From Rhodocollybia butyracea (lineage: Eukaryota > Basidiomycota > Agaricomycetes > Agaricales > Omphalotaceae): a DNA stretch of 64,000 bases. Positions 1 through 10,860 of the stretch are shown here, piece by piece. The notes under the pieces are model-generated. The model did not search any database, was not told where the DNA came from, and saw only the letters and a program-made list of their open reading frames with translations. A program made the position numbers and the translations under genes. Where the stretch lies: the NCBI GenBank assembly GCA_015501585.1, contig JADNRY010000198.1:52302-116301 (forward strand), written 5' to 3'. The first letter of the stretch is position 1; each line of letters starts with the position of its first letter.

Positions 1-719
1 GAGTATGCAAGTTCATGTAGCAGCGCTTCTGCCGTTTGTGGAGAGCTTGCATGAGCAGCCAAATTTTGTGTCGTAAGAAAAGCGGTCAATCCTTTAGAAA
101 TCGATCGCGAGGCAGGGAAAGTTGTGCGGAAAATGATTGTTGGCGAGGAGAGGGAGAGTAGCAGTGTAGGAACTTGGAGTTCTTATAGAAGAATAAGTAA
201 ATTAGCGGGAACGAGATAGAAATACTTACATTTCAAATCTCTTTCCTTTTTCACCTCTGATCATGCTTTTTTTGCTAATGAGAGCCGCGTGCAGAAGCGG
301 AGTAGAAGCACCAGGAGTTGTGAGTTGGTAGAGGTCAAGCGCATGAAAAGAGAGAAACGGTTCGGCGAGAGGTTCATGAAGAAATATGGGCAATCTAGAC
401 CAAAGCCAGAAGATAGCTATGAATTCGCGGGCAGTTGGTTCGAGCCTGGTTATAAGTTGGCTTGTAAGATTGTGCGCTAGAGTGGAGAGCGTTGGCAACA
501 ATGAAGACTGCCACTGCACTTTGTATTGCCAACAATTGAACTATAGAGCTATTGAAAAAGAATTTCCACTTGCAGATAGTAAACTACCCGCGCTATTGCA
601 CATCCGATTAAGAGATATCTGTTAGCGATAGCGAAAAAACCAGAATCAAAGAACCATGTTCAAGTTGGTAGTTACGGCGAGAGGACTGCACAGTCACATG
701 ACTCTGAATCTTTTTCTCA
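1..719. other. Upstream stretch without a supported gene
   Basis: I see no convincing gene. Short open frames exist on both strands (plus 289-480, minus 226-519), but they overlap each other, lack recognisable motifs and are not joined by good splice sites. A plus-strand frame near the left edge reads like a coding remnant broken by stops. The last part should hold the promoter of the gene starting at 720. Confidence 0.4.
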
Positions 720-2248
720 ATGACTCCGAGCGAACGAAAGCAAGTTTATCGGGCACTTGCCAAGCATGTCACTGCAGATAAAACCTGGGTCGCTGAACTT
801 CGCGAACCCTGTACAGCAGACATGGAAACCCAAGACTCCAAAATTCTCGCATTTCTGGCTAAACATCTCCCAGATACGGCACCAGATCATAGCCTCTCTA
901 ATTTCAAATCCTGGGTCGTCCAAAGTAGGAGTTACATATCCCGCGTTGTTCGAGATCCTGTGGAGGCTCAAGCTACTTCGACGCAAAAAGTACGGAATCA
1001 GCGGAAGAAGAAGTTGGTGAAGCAGTTATTGTTGAACACCCACAATGATTGCATTAACACTGCTATTGGCAAGCTACAAAAACTTATCCCTACGCATGTC
1101 GTCAAGCGCAAAGTCGTACCCTATCCCCCTTCCAACTATTGGATTGTGGAAAGCCAGGAAATCTGGGATCTTTGGAGATACCGGATAACTACTGCACCCC
1201 AGCCTGATGCTTGCATAAGGCGGAAGCCAATGCATATGGTGGACGAGTCAAAGTTGGCTTATGATGTCCATGGCAAGGAGAGTGCGATATTTGTAGACGA
1301 GAAGAAGAACCCCGTAGCGGTTGTTATTAGTGAATTGTGCGACTCGGAGGAGATTCTGTTTTGGGCTAATGAAATAGTCTTGCTTAATGTTGCTCTTGAA
1401 AGAAATGTTCGGGTAGGCTTATTTTTGGCCTTTGTGTATGAAAAACTGACATTGTGCAGAAGGAAGATGCAGGATCTATTGTTATTTCTGGATGGAGTGC
1501 TGGTTCTCGGTCCCGGATGCACCTTGATTTCGCGCGGAACCTCAAATCCAAATCCAAGTTGTCAGCACTTGAAAAACACGAGCTGCAGTATAAATCTGCA
1601 TCAGTTTTTGCATTATTCTGGAATCTAGTAAAGTCTTTCGGGCCCAAGGAGGTCGTCGAAGATCTAGAGGAATTCGTCAAGGAGAATGATTTATACCGGA
1701 TGGATACTAGTTACGTGCAGAACAGAAAATCACAAACTTACACGATCGATGTCGGCGACGGGGTACCTGTGACTTTTCATAACACTGATTTGGCCCCACC
1801 TTCAGGAGTTTTTGCACGCAATTATGCGAGGTGTGTTTGCTCAGTTTACATTTCAGGTTTTCTTATTGTCAATAGACCAGTGCACTACGAGAAACAACCG
1901 CATAAGTGGGCTGCTTCATGGACAACGTACCGCGACAATACCAGAAGTCAAATGGGTGGCCATTTTTATCTTGCAAGTTATGGAATCCGGATACAAGGGG
2001 CTTCCAATAGAGCAGTGTTTTGGAGACTGGCCGATTGGCATGGAACAAGCTTGCCGAATTTGGAACCAAGTGAAAAAGAAGGGCCACTTTTGCAAAGTGG
2101 GTTAGCGATAGTGACTTTGGCGCGGCTTCCTGCAGCTTTTCGAAGATTTCACAAAGGTCAATTATCAGCTGAAGAATTGCATGCTGAAATATCGAACCAG
2201 TGTGACGAGCTTGGGTTAGAGGAAGCCATGAAGGACTTCGCATTGTAG
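720..2248 (+). CDS. Hypothetical protein, three exons, 478 aa
   Basis: I rebuild exons 720-1412, 1460-1830 and 1876-2248. The first intron (47 nt, GTAGGC...TGCAG) connects two different frames exactly; the second (45 nt, GTGTGT...AATAG) is in frame and removes a run of residues unlike the surroundings. The total of 479 codons fits. The N-terminal third is basic and the C-terminal part contains LADWHGTS and a helical tail ending EAMKDFAL. From memory, the segment around ADWHGTS recurs in lineage-expanded hypothetical proteins of Agaricomycetes; no function is known to me and I propose none. The start ATG at 720 is the first in frame. It could be a member of a repetitive gene family rather than a housekeeping gene. 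Confidence 0.7.
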
Positions 2249-2430
2249 ATTAGATCATTGATAGCCCGAGTACAGTACATAGATAAATGCTATGATGCGC
2301 ATTGACATGCAGTATCTGCCCCTGCTTCAGTGCGAATCAATGACATTTCGCGCATTGAAAAGGTTAAGCGAGGAACTTGGATTGGAAGCGATGTTTGAAA
2401 ACATTAATATTGGTATGGTATTCAATTACA

Positions 2431-3799
2431 TTAATTAAAGAGTTCGGCTTTGGTTGGACAGGATGGTAATTCAGAAGAGTGTTTAATTTTCCATACTCTT
2501 CGCGCAATACGTATTTCTGACAAATCTTCAGGCAAGTTAATGCTAGCAAATGCATTGTCAGTGCAAAGATGTTCCTCGTTATCATCCGGACGAGTGAAAG
2601 AAAGTTTGCGGATGCAATGATAAAGATTCAAAATATTAGGAAGCTCAGTTACCACCATTTCCTGCAAGTTTCACCATCAGAATGCGAAAGTGGGGAATAA
2701 AAGAGCTTACCCCAGGATCCATAGTATCACACCAGTTCACGGTCAAGGTCTCTAGCGAGGGGAAACACGTAGGAATGTATTGGAACAGCGACGCAGACCA
2801 AAAAGGTAAGTTCAGGTCAAAAAATGTTACGTTGATGAAGAGAGGAAGATTGTGATCCGTCAGACACAGGTCCAATGAATTTTTAGTGAGTGATAAGTGT
2901 GTCAACTTGTTAAACGAGCACGGTAGAGTCAGCAAGAAGTCGTAGGTAACCCGTAAATCTGTAACCAGAGGAAGGAGTATATCAAACTCTGTTTGAACAC
3001 CAGGAAAATGTTGCCCGATAGATAACATTTGAAGTTGATGGCATCGTACAAGTACGCGGGAGATGCCCTGGCTAGTTTTACGTCGACGATTCGACCCAGC
3101 CACACCATCCATGTAATCCCACCGAGGAATAAGTGACAGTATAGTCAATGATTCAAGGGATGATGGAAGGGAAAAGTCTTCTGCGTTTTCTGCTTCGCAT
3201 CCGCTCCACCATTCGATGGTAAGCTCTTGTAAGCGGAAACAATTACAAGCGAAATAATAATCTTTGCGATGGCCGCGCCAAAATAGTTCCCGCAATTCAA
3301 GTTGTCGTAGCTGCAATTGGCACGAATCAAGCGTTGAATCCCCAGTGATGGTGCATCCCACTAACAACAGCGCGACTAATGTGGGCAAGGCCTCCAGCAT
3401 GGAAGCAAAGCCTGATGGAATACCTATGTGGTGAAAGTTCATGCTCGTCAGCCGAGTGCAATTTGGTAGAATGTGAAGAATCGCGGTCCACACTGTGGAA
3501 TGTTCAAAACTTGCTGGCTCGACCAGTCTTGTAGCAATAGATTCCCCGGAACCGAGAGTAGGACCTATAGCCAAATCCCTAATCATAGGTAAAATGAAAT
3601 TCCTGTCCCAAAGCAGGCAATAAAAGGTGAACGCAGTGGGTGATGTAATGTTAACAGTTGCATAAAGCTTTGGAAGAGTGATATTGTAGAATTTTTTGTC
3701 ACACTTTAACAGTGAGAGAAAATTTGTTGATCCACAATCTTCAATGATCTTGTCCCAAATTTCGCAAGGAATATCCGTTGACACAGAGTGTAAAGTCAT
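2431..3799 (-). CDS. F-box / LRR-like protein, two exons, 439 aa
   Basis: Coding parts are 2711-3799 and 2431-2661 on the minus strand, joined by a 49-nt intron with a GTAAGC donor and TTGCAG acceptor; the frames match after removal. The N-terminus (IPCEIWDKIIEDCGSTNFLS, residues about 10-30) is a typical fungal F-box helix pair. The rest is leucine-rich, with irregular repeats such as LTSMNFHHIGIPSG and LETLTVNW, as in the F-box proteins that are strongly expanded in mushroom genomes. Such proteins usually join Skp1 and cullin to choose ubiquitination targets in cytosol or nucleus. The substrate cannot be read from the sequence. No frameshift or stop is visible, so it may be functional. Confidence 0.78.
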
Positions 3800-3894
3800 G
3801 GTAAGCGGAAGAGAGTATTAGCTCCTAATCCTCCGTTGTTACCTCAATCAGGGGCGCACATCGTGCAGAGATCGGGACCATGAAGATTAATAAT

Positions 3895-4046
3895 AGTCCG
3901 GTATCGTTCCACCAATCTTTGCAATTAGCAGTGAACACTTGACACTATCTCGAGCTACAAACAGCACTTCAGTCCGGTATCGTTCCACAATTCCTCGCAA
4001 TTAGGAGTGAACACTTGATACTATCTCGAGCTACAAACAGCACTTC
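3895..4046. repeat. Tandem repeat, 2 x 76 bp
   Basis: Two adjacent copies, 3895-3970 and 3971-4046, both start AGTCCGGTATCGTTCCAC and end CTACAAACAGCACTTC. They differ at a handful of positions. They lie in the 5' flank of the F-box gene, between it and the gene ending at 4292. Confidence 0.9.
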
Positions 4047-4143
4047 GAAATTCGTAGATGGTGCTTATTCAATGAGACAGTGAGTAGTAATACAAATCAA
4101 TTGTTCGTCTGTTATCTATAGTACAAGTTTGTAGTTAGATACG

Positions 4144-4239
4144 TATAAGTACAAGTTCGGTGTTTCGTTAATGACGGCTGAGATACGTATAAGTACAAGT
4201 TCGGATCTTTGTTTGTTTATGTATAAGTACAAGTTCGGT
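4144..4239. repeat. Three copies of an 18-bp motif
   Basis: The motif GTATAAGTACAAGTTCGG occurs at 4144-4161, 4188-4205 and 4222-4239, with a weaker relative (AGTACAAGTTTG) just before. Spacing is irregular (44 and 34 bp). The cluster lies 50-150 bp beyond the stop codon of the minus-strand gene 4292-6293, so it may fall in its 3' UTR or terminator. Confidence 0.85.
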
Positions 4240-4291
4240 AGTTCTTTTCAAAATAAGGTTTAAAAAAAACACAAAAAAATAGGAAAAATGA

Positions 4292-6293
4292 TTAGGTTCC
4301 AGTATCGATGATCATATTATTGGATTCGTCGTCAATAGCTTTACTCTTGCCCTTACCATTATCATCAGTGGAGGCATTACCAGGGGCATGGAGTTTGAAT
4401 CTTGCTTTACTACGAGTCATTGGAGAATCGGCAGTTGAGGGGGAGCTAGTAGCCTTGCTACCCATCGCCATAGAAAGTGTTTTCGCCTTTTTTGTATGAG
4501 TAAGTGAGTCATCAGTAGGAGGGGGAGTAGGTGCTTTTTTCCGCTTTGATGAAGAAGCGACGGCGTCGGAAGAAGAAGAAGGTTGTGGCTGTTTAGACAA
4601 CTTTGTTAAGTCGGAATACAGAGAGCGAATACGAGCCAAGCGGTCATTGGTACGTTCCACATCGGCAGCAGTTTTGGCCGAGGCCAGTTTGCTTCGATCG
4701 GCAGCCAAAGTTTGAGCAGCTTTCCTCTTTTCCTCCGCAATGCGCTTCTCCTCAGCTTTCTGTCGAGCAGACTCATGAAGTGAAATCACGTGGCGGTGAT
4801 ACAAAGTTCGGACGTCTTTGTAATCGGGAATGATATGAATTTCCGTTGCGAGATTGGAACAATGGCGAGTAGGATTGTTCACAGGCCTGTCTTTAGCGTC
4901 TTTCGTGATATTCCAACTGTGGCATAGATCAGATATTGGATAGTCACAAAATCAATAGAGCATACAGAAAGGTTTGGACTTTGATTGCAAGATTTGTACC
5001 AGGTCTTAAATATCTCGGAAAGTCGATCGGGTGAACTAATTCACCCTTCGCGGAGAACACAGCCGCTCCTTCAAGATTCACCCAAACTTCGCTCAGATCT
5101 ACTTTGGATCCTAGAGAACAAATGAAACCACTGGGATCTGGCCAATTTGCGACGGTTACTCTCGCAGTGTCTATATATCGCATTAAGGCCAAAGCTTTTC
5201 GTGAAGAAAACCAGACTTACCTTTCGTAGCTGTTGTAGCAGAGAAAGCCTCCAAAAGCTTGGCCTTATGTTCTTGCTGAGATTGCTCAAACGGTTTGAGT
5301 TTACCATCTGAAACTTCTATTAATCCCGCCATAAGAGTAAACGCATGCAAGACTACACACCTTCAAGAGCATTCGCAGTGACTTGTTCCCCTCGGCGGTA
5401 ATTTTTCGGTACGCCAGTGAACACGGGACCCGTAATAATGGGCATGCAATATGCTCCCACTCCTTGGACCACGAAAGACTTGCCAGGTATGCCGTCGGGG
5501 TACAAAAGTGCTAGAAAAAAATAGTTTATGATAGTGACAATTACAAATCGGTGTACTTACAGTCACGTTCTTCCGTACTCTTAATAAATTTGCTATGGAC
5601 TTCGGTTTTGTACGCAATCACAAGGTCGAAAATAGCCCTTGCTTGATTGATAGATACTTGGGCTTTGGGATAAGGACTATCGTCGAAGTCAAGAGGCTCC
5701 AAGAGAAATTTGGCTTTGGCTCGCCTCATGTTGTCAGTAAAGACCTAAAGAAGTCATTGTAATAGTACACAAGGATTAGCGGACAGCTCATACCTCTTTA
5801 TCCCGAGGGCCAATCATGTCAAGATAGGGCCCTACACGATTAGGATTGTAAGGGGAACTGTCTGATTCAGCGATTTTGCCTAGAACTCTATGTTCCACAA
5901 TATCTCCATTAGCGTCTACAAGATGCATCGCATTATCACCTATGCCCGGAATAACTCGAAGTGTATGCTGAATATCACCATCAGCTACAGGTATTTCCGA
6001 TGAAGCAAGTGCGAGGAAGTGCAGGCGAGCAGCCCCTGCGGGACCATTACTCTCAAGCAGTTCGTCAAGCACTGCCTCGGTCTGTTCAATGATTGCATCT
6101 ACAGAGTCAGAGGCCGTGTCAGAATCAGGTTCCTCTTCACCATGATTCGACAGCTCGCTGAGTTCAAAGTCGACTGGGTTATCAAACAACCCCTCAGCTT
6201 CGGTGAAATTAGAGTCATTAGTATCTGATAGAAATATGAGTTTAACAAGTGTTACAAACGCAAAATACTTGCCTCGAAACCGTTTACGTTCAT
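4292..6293 (-). CDS. Unknown protein next to Helitron 1, seven exons, 571 aa
   Basis: I rebuild exons 6269-6293, 5794-6224, 5561-5744, 5361-5510, 5221-5316, 4966-5170 and 4292-4916 (minus strand). All six introns are 44-50 nt with GT..AG ends, and the joined frame of 572 codons has no internal stop. The N-terminal part is acidic. The middle (about residues 150-360) looks like a compact, strand-rich globular domain containing PGKSFVVQGVGAYCMPIITG and SEVWVNLEGAAVFSAKGELV. A Lys/Glu-rich probable coiled coil follows (ESARQKAEEKRIAEEKRKAA), then a Ser/Lys-rich tail with nuclear-localisation-like clusters (SKRKKAP, THTKKAKTL). I do not recognise the family. It is co-oriented with and 95 bp downstream of the Helitron helicase frame, which suggests an accessory or captured gene. 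Unlike its neighbour it shows no lesion. Confidence 0.75.
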
Positions 6294-6388
6294 GATGAAA
6301 GTCAAGTCTATATAGATATGGAAGAGTGAAAAAGAAAATGTGGGAGAAAGGAGAGAGAGGGGAAAAAAAAATAAGACCAAACCCGAAT

Positions 6389-9334
6389 TTATGTGATCAA
6401 ATGTTTATTAGACTTCGACTTTTTCTTGACAGGTAGATCGGAATTAGACTCGTCATTGATCTTTTTGCGCTTCGCAGTAGCAGTAGGATCAGGAAACGCA
6501 AACCAATATTGCTGTTGCTGGACGTGCTCTTCAGTTTCGAAGTCAATAACCTGTTGAGTAGAGCCAGAAGCATATTCCCACTTCAACAGAGTATTCCATT
6601 CAATGATTTTGAATCGCCGAGTTTCAAATTTCAGCTCGATAGGAATTGTTGGCTCATTTAAATCTTGCAAGCTAACAGGCTTGGTGATGAATAAGCCATA
6701 GCGGTCTTTTGCCCTGGAAGCAGCGACATACGATGCCCAACCTCCTTCATGTAAGTTACACAGAACAACAGGCAAAGTTTGACCTTGAGCAGAATGACCT
6801 GTGACAGCGAATGCAGCTTGAAAAGGTAGCTGTGTACGAGAGATTCTAACCACAACTTTACCCTCACCTGGTACATCAATGACGGTGCTGAATTTCCAAG
6901 TTCGGGGAACTATAGGGAAGAAGCCTTGAGGTAATCCATCTAGCTTAACCTTGCTCTCAGGAAATTCAACTATAGCCCCCCTCGCAAAAGTGCATCCATT
7001 GACATCTGAAGAAAGATCTATTGAGCGAATAAAACCTTTGGCTCCATTGGTAATACCTATTTCAGTAGCGATATTTCTACCTTGCAGTATTACAGGCATG
7101 CCAATGTATAGGTTAAGAATACCAGGTAAAGCACCACTGAGCGAAGATGATGAAGTATCTATTTGATGCAGAGTAGCTTGAATGTCTGCGGGAATGTTAT
7201 CACTTTGCAGCAGTATAGAGCTGTCAGTGTGAGTTATCTCATCGCGGGAGGCACAATTTATCAGAACCGGAGATTCGTTGCCTTCACAGACAGCGCGGGC
7301 TTTCCACATGTTGATATGCTGTCTTAATTTGTTTGTAGGCACTATCATAGCCGACAAATATTCCGCTTCGCCTTCCAAAGTCACTCCGCCTGGACATTCT
7401 GCAGACTTTATAACTCGGGAATTAAATAGGTCCACATCTTCTTGCACACATTGGCGAAATCGCAATCTCCCAACAGCTGAAGCATAAACCTCGTCACCTT
7501 CCATGTGTTTCTGCTCTGTAAGAGTGATAGCAGTATTTATAGATTTCCATGCTAACCAACCTAAGCGATTCATTGTTTCCTTGTCCAAAACTTTACCGCG
7601 TGCAGTATTGATAGGGACCCACAGTGCTCTTCCAGGTGAAGCTGGAAACTGGTACTGATCACCAGAGAATATTATGTTAATACCACCAAAAAATTCATCT
7701 GGTTTTTCTTTTGCGTAGCGTAAGGCAGCGTCAATTTCAGCAAGAAGTGTTTGAGCTACAAGCGATATTTCGTCAATCATCAAAACCAAGACGTCTTTCC
7801 ACTCTTCGCGAAGGTGCGCCTTAGTCATAGTACTGATCGCAAAAGATACATCTTCAACACTCGAACCTGAATTTCCCTTTGCGAAGCCTTTTGAGTCTTT
7901 GCCAATTGTAATTCCTAAACCCTTGTGTATAGTAGTACCTCCAATTAAACTTGCTGCTGTTCCTGTAGGTGCCATGTACCTAAGAGCATGATCGATACCA
8001 TAGCGTCGCATAACCTCTTTCACTGCATTCACAACTCGTGTTTTACCTGTGCCACCAGAGCCAGTAAGCAACATACGCAATGGTTCTTCGTTCGAGTATT
8101 CCGGTTCACCAAAGACATGACGCGATATGACGGTAGAAGATATAATTTTAAATGCTTGAATTTGTTTGTTATTCAAAGTGAATGATTCAATAACCTCCTC
8201 CTGAATAGCATGAAGAGACAGTTGCTTGGGAGGAACGATTTCCTGTGTGCTTAGTATCTCTTGGCACACACTTGTGGACCGGGCCAGTATTTCTTTGTCG
8301 ACTGTGTTTGGGGTAGACAAAACTTGAGGTGCACTGTCGTTGCGCGATCGTCGAGCTTTGATAATATTGTTACACTGTGACTTGGTTTGACTTTGCCATC
8401 TTGACAACTTTTGAGCAGTTTGCTGGGGTAAGTTAACCTGGCTGGACAACAATTTCAAGTTGCAACGCACAGAAGCACCAGGGCTTTTAAGCCAATGTGA
8501 GAGTATTAAATCGCGCTTCAATAAAATAGCTTGGCGCTCAAACTGTAGCCCAGAAGATGTAGGTTGTGAATCAAACGCAGTAACAAACTGGATATCGTCT
8601 TCACTGTCACCGTCTATGATTTGTATAGGCTTGTCTACAATGGCTGTAGAGCGCATAAGGTTAGCTTGCTTTCGTAAATGATCGGCGTCCCTTTCATCCT
8701 GACATTCATAAATAGCCTCCCAGTTTGAAGTAATAGTTTGTGCGAGAAGACTTGGGTGAAACAATAGAAACTTGTTGTCAAGAAACTGAGTAAGTAAAGG
8801 CACTCTGACTGAGAATGGCTTGAAATGACTCATAACAAACATCTTGTACTCTGCAGATGTGCTCCGAGGAATTGAAGAACCAATGACAATTGGAACGAGG
8901 ACTTGACCTACATCTCCTTGCTCAATAAAAGTGTGCCTTATTAACTCATGGGAATCCGACTTGGGATGTTCATTATCAAACTGATAGCGCCTAAGAACAC
9001 CTATCCGCGTTTCAGAAGTATGTATGTTCTGGGTCGCAGTCTTTGGTTGACAAGAAAAAAAGCAAATGAAATCATAAAAACATACATCCTCCAGTTCCTG
9101 TGGTCTATACCAATAGTTGTGAACTTGATTCCATTCGCGGAGCGAACCATCTTTGTCGACCGCAATCTGCACTGGTACATCCTCTTCATTCTTGAGAGGT
9201 TCACTACACTCATTATCGTCTACCAATTCATTTTTGATAACTGAAGTAGACTCCTGTAACCATTGACAATTTTTCTGCCACGTGAACATCGATAGATTGG
9301 CAGAAGGCAAAGGTACAGTTTTGTGCGAAGACAT
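6389..9334 (-). CDS. Helitron PIF1-like helicase part, open frame of 981 codons
   Basis: SF1 helicase motifs appear in order: Walker A GSGGTGKT near residue 425-432, the APTGTAASLIGG segment, Walker B LMIDEIS near 518-524, motif III FSGDQ near 558, and motifs V-VI VTGHSAQGQT near 845 and YVAASRAKDR near 872. This is the Helitron class of PIF1-type 5'-3' DNA helicase that unwinds the donor strand during rolling-circle transposition. The C-terminus is basic (RKKINDES, PVKKKSKSNK). The ATG at 9334 is probably internal: the same frame continues upstream into the Rep part across a single TGA at 9359-9361. The helicase frame itself has no stop or frameshift. Confidence 0.88.
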   Translation of the reverse strand: MSSHKTVPLPSANLSMFTWQKNCQWLQESTSVIKNELVDDNECSEPLKNEEDVPVQIAVDKDGSLREWNQVHNYWYRPQELEDVCFYDFICFFSCQPKTATQNIHTSETRIGVLRRYQFDNEHPKSDSHELIRHTFIEQGDVGQVLVPIVIGSSIPRSTSAEYKMFVMSHFKPFSVRVPLLTQFLDNKFLLFHPSLLAQTITSNWEAIYECQDERDADHLRKQANLMRSTAIVDKPIQIIDGDSEDDIQFVTAFDSQPTSSGLQFERQAILLKRDLILSHWLKSPGASVRCNLKLLSSQVNLPQQTAQKLSRWQSQTKSQCNNIIKARRSRNDSAPQVLSTPNTVDKEILARSTSVCQEILSTQEIVPPKQLSLHAIQEEVIESFTLNNKQIQAFKIISSTVISRHVFGEPEYSNEEPLRMLLTGSGGTGKTRVVNAVKEVMRRYGIDHALRYMAPTGTAASLIGGTTIHKGLGITIGKDSKGFAKGNSGSSVEDVSFAISTMTKAHLREEWKDVLVLMIDEISLVAQTLLAEIDAALRYAKEKPDEFFGGINIIFSGDQYQFPASPGRALWVPINTARGKVLDKETMNRLGWLAWKSINTAITLTEQKHMEGDEVYASAVGRLRFRQCVQEDVDLFNSRVIKSAECPGGVTLEGEAEYLSAMIVPTNKLRQHINMWKARAVCEGNESPVLINCASRDEITHTDSSILLQSDNIPADIQATLHQIDTSSSSLSGALPGILNLYIGMPVILQGRNIATEIGITNGAKGFIRSIDLSSDVNGCTFARGAIVEFPESKVKLDGLPQGFFPIVPRTWKFSTVIDVPGEGKVVVRISRTQLPFQAAFAVTGHSAQGQTLPVVLCNLHEGGWASYVAASRAKDRYGLFITKPVSLQDLNEPTIPIELKFETRRFKIIEWNTLLKWEYASGSTQQVIDFETEEHVQQQQYWFAFPDPTATAKRKKINDESNSDLPVKKKSKSNKHLIT

Positions 9335-9358
9335 AGAGTCACCTAACCTGCGAAGATA

Positions 9359-10860
9359 TCATACAGCTTGTTGTGCATGTAACTGCTGGCCTCTACCGAA
9401 ATGTGTTAAGCAACGATGAACAAGGCGTTTAGCTTTGCCAACAGGAGTTTCCATGACATTGTCCAGTGTGATAGAAGCTACTGCTCTCGAAAGGAGCGAA
9501 AGTAACTGGTCAGTTTTCAAAGGCATTTTGGTAATATAATCGGATACATAGAACATCGCAGCCTTTGCAGCTTTGCCACTGAGAATGCATTTTAGGTCGT
9601 GATTGTGACGAGTGTAGACCAGTACAATAGGGTTGTGTCCATTTACATCAGCCTCTTTTCTAGCCAAAATTATGGAATTAGTACTACTCTCAAAGTGGGA
9701 TACAGGCACAGTATCATGTGGATAACCAAATCGGCAGACTTGTTTATTTTCTCGACCTTTGAAACAAACAGGACGACAACGATGGCGCTGATGACGTTCG
9801 CCGATACATTTATGATCGTATTGGAACTGGTTTTCCCATACTAATTTTGATCCTTCAACATAAAATTCGGATATCGTACTTGAGGACGACAATGGAGGCT
9901 CAGGAGGCATCTCTGTGCGGGGTTCATCTGTTGAGAGTATATCAACATCGATATTTGGAAGATGATGATGAATCATGCGCTCAAAAAATGCTAAAAACCT
10001 GTCGCGATATTCATTGCACTGCTGCATCTTCGTGTGTATATTGGAAGGATTTAGGGCTCCCAACAACCAAAGTAAATAGTGACCATGAAAGTTGCCCCTC
10101 TTGGTTAGCTCACTGACACCATAAAAAGCTTTCAAAGTACCAAAAATGCCTCCTTCTGGAGCAGATTTACCATTTTTGAAGTCCCAACCAAATAAATTGC
10201 AAAAAATAGTAATATACATGAACTCAAAGAAGTCGGCAGCAGCTACAGGATCTTTTGCAACCCGTATAGCACGCTCGGATCGACGACTGGGTATTTCTGG
10301 TAGTCGATCTCCTAGGTCAACATTTGCATCACCATACATGACTTGGAAGATTGGACTATGGACAGCAGATGGATTAAAAGTAAAAAAAAGTGTTGGTAAG
10401 CCAAAAAGACTGTAATAACTTTCAACAGCGTAAGAGCATCTTTCTCCTCAGACGTAAACAGTGAAGGATTGTATTCATCTCGCAAATGATGAGCAAGACC
10501 ATTCAACACCTGGGGAGAGACAGATAGCAGCGCAGGAGCAATGGAAGAGAATCGGGAAGATTTAACGGAAAGCGATGTATGCAAGTGAGCTTTTCTTCGT
10601 TGGATTAAGTTCAGTATAACAAACATATAAAAGTAGTGGTACCGAAATTGATGTCCCGCTTGGTCTAGGAGGTGCTCGGCATGTACTTCAATTGAAACTG
10701 CAGTTTGTTGACGCGCAGAGTCTTCAAAGCCACCAATCCCAAGTGGATATAGTGTAGGGAACATACCAGGGAAAAGATCACCATTGTTATATTCTGAAAT
10801 AGGATCCTTCGCATAATGAAGTGGTACAATATTTTCGGGATTGGATGAAAGTACAAGATT
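9359..10860 (-). pseudogene. Helitron 1 Rep (HUH/Y2) part, interrupted
   Basis: The part 9359-10416 carries the Rep nuclease: the two-His motif in GNFHGHYLLWL and the two-tyrosine motif YVSDYITK (YxxxYxxK), the residues that nick and join DNA in Helitron transposases. The part 10430-10860 carries the preceding Helitron_like_N region (DLFPGMFPTLYPLGIGGFED, then RYHYFYMFVILNLIQRRKAH). They lie in different frames: near 10400-10428, LLKVITV jumps straight to FGLPTLFFTFNPSAVHSP, which looks like a deletion of about 25 codons with a frame change. Stops at 9359-9361 and 10876-10878 interrupt the same frame. The Rep catalytic residues survive. Confidence 0.85.

Noticed and set aside
226..519. 97-codon minus-strand frame and overlapping plus-strand frames near the left edge
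   Set aside because: The frames overlap on opposite strands, lack motifs and cannot be joined by good splice sites.
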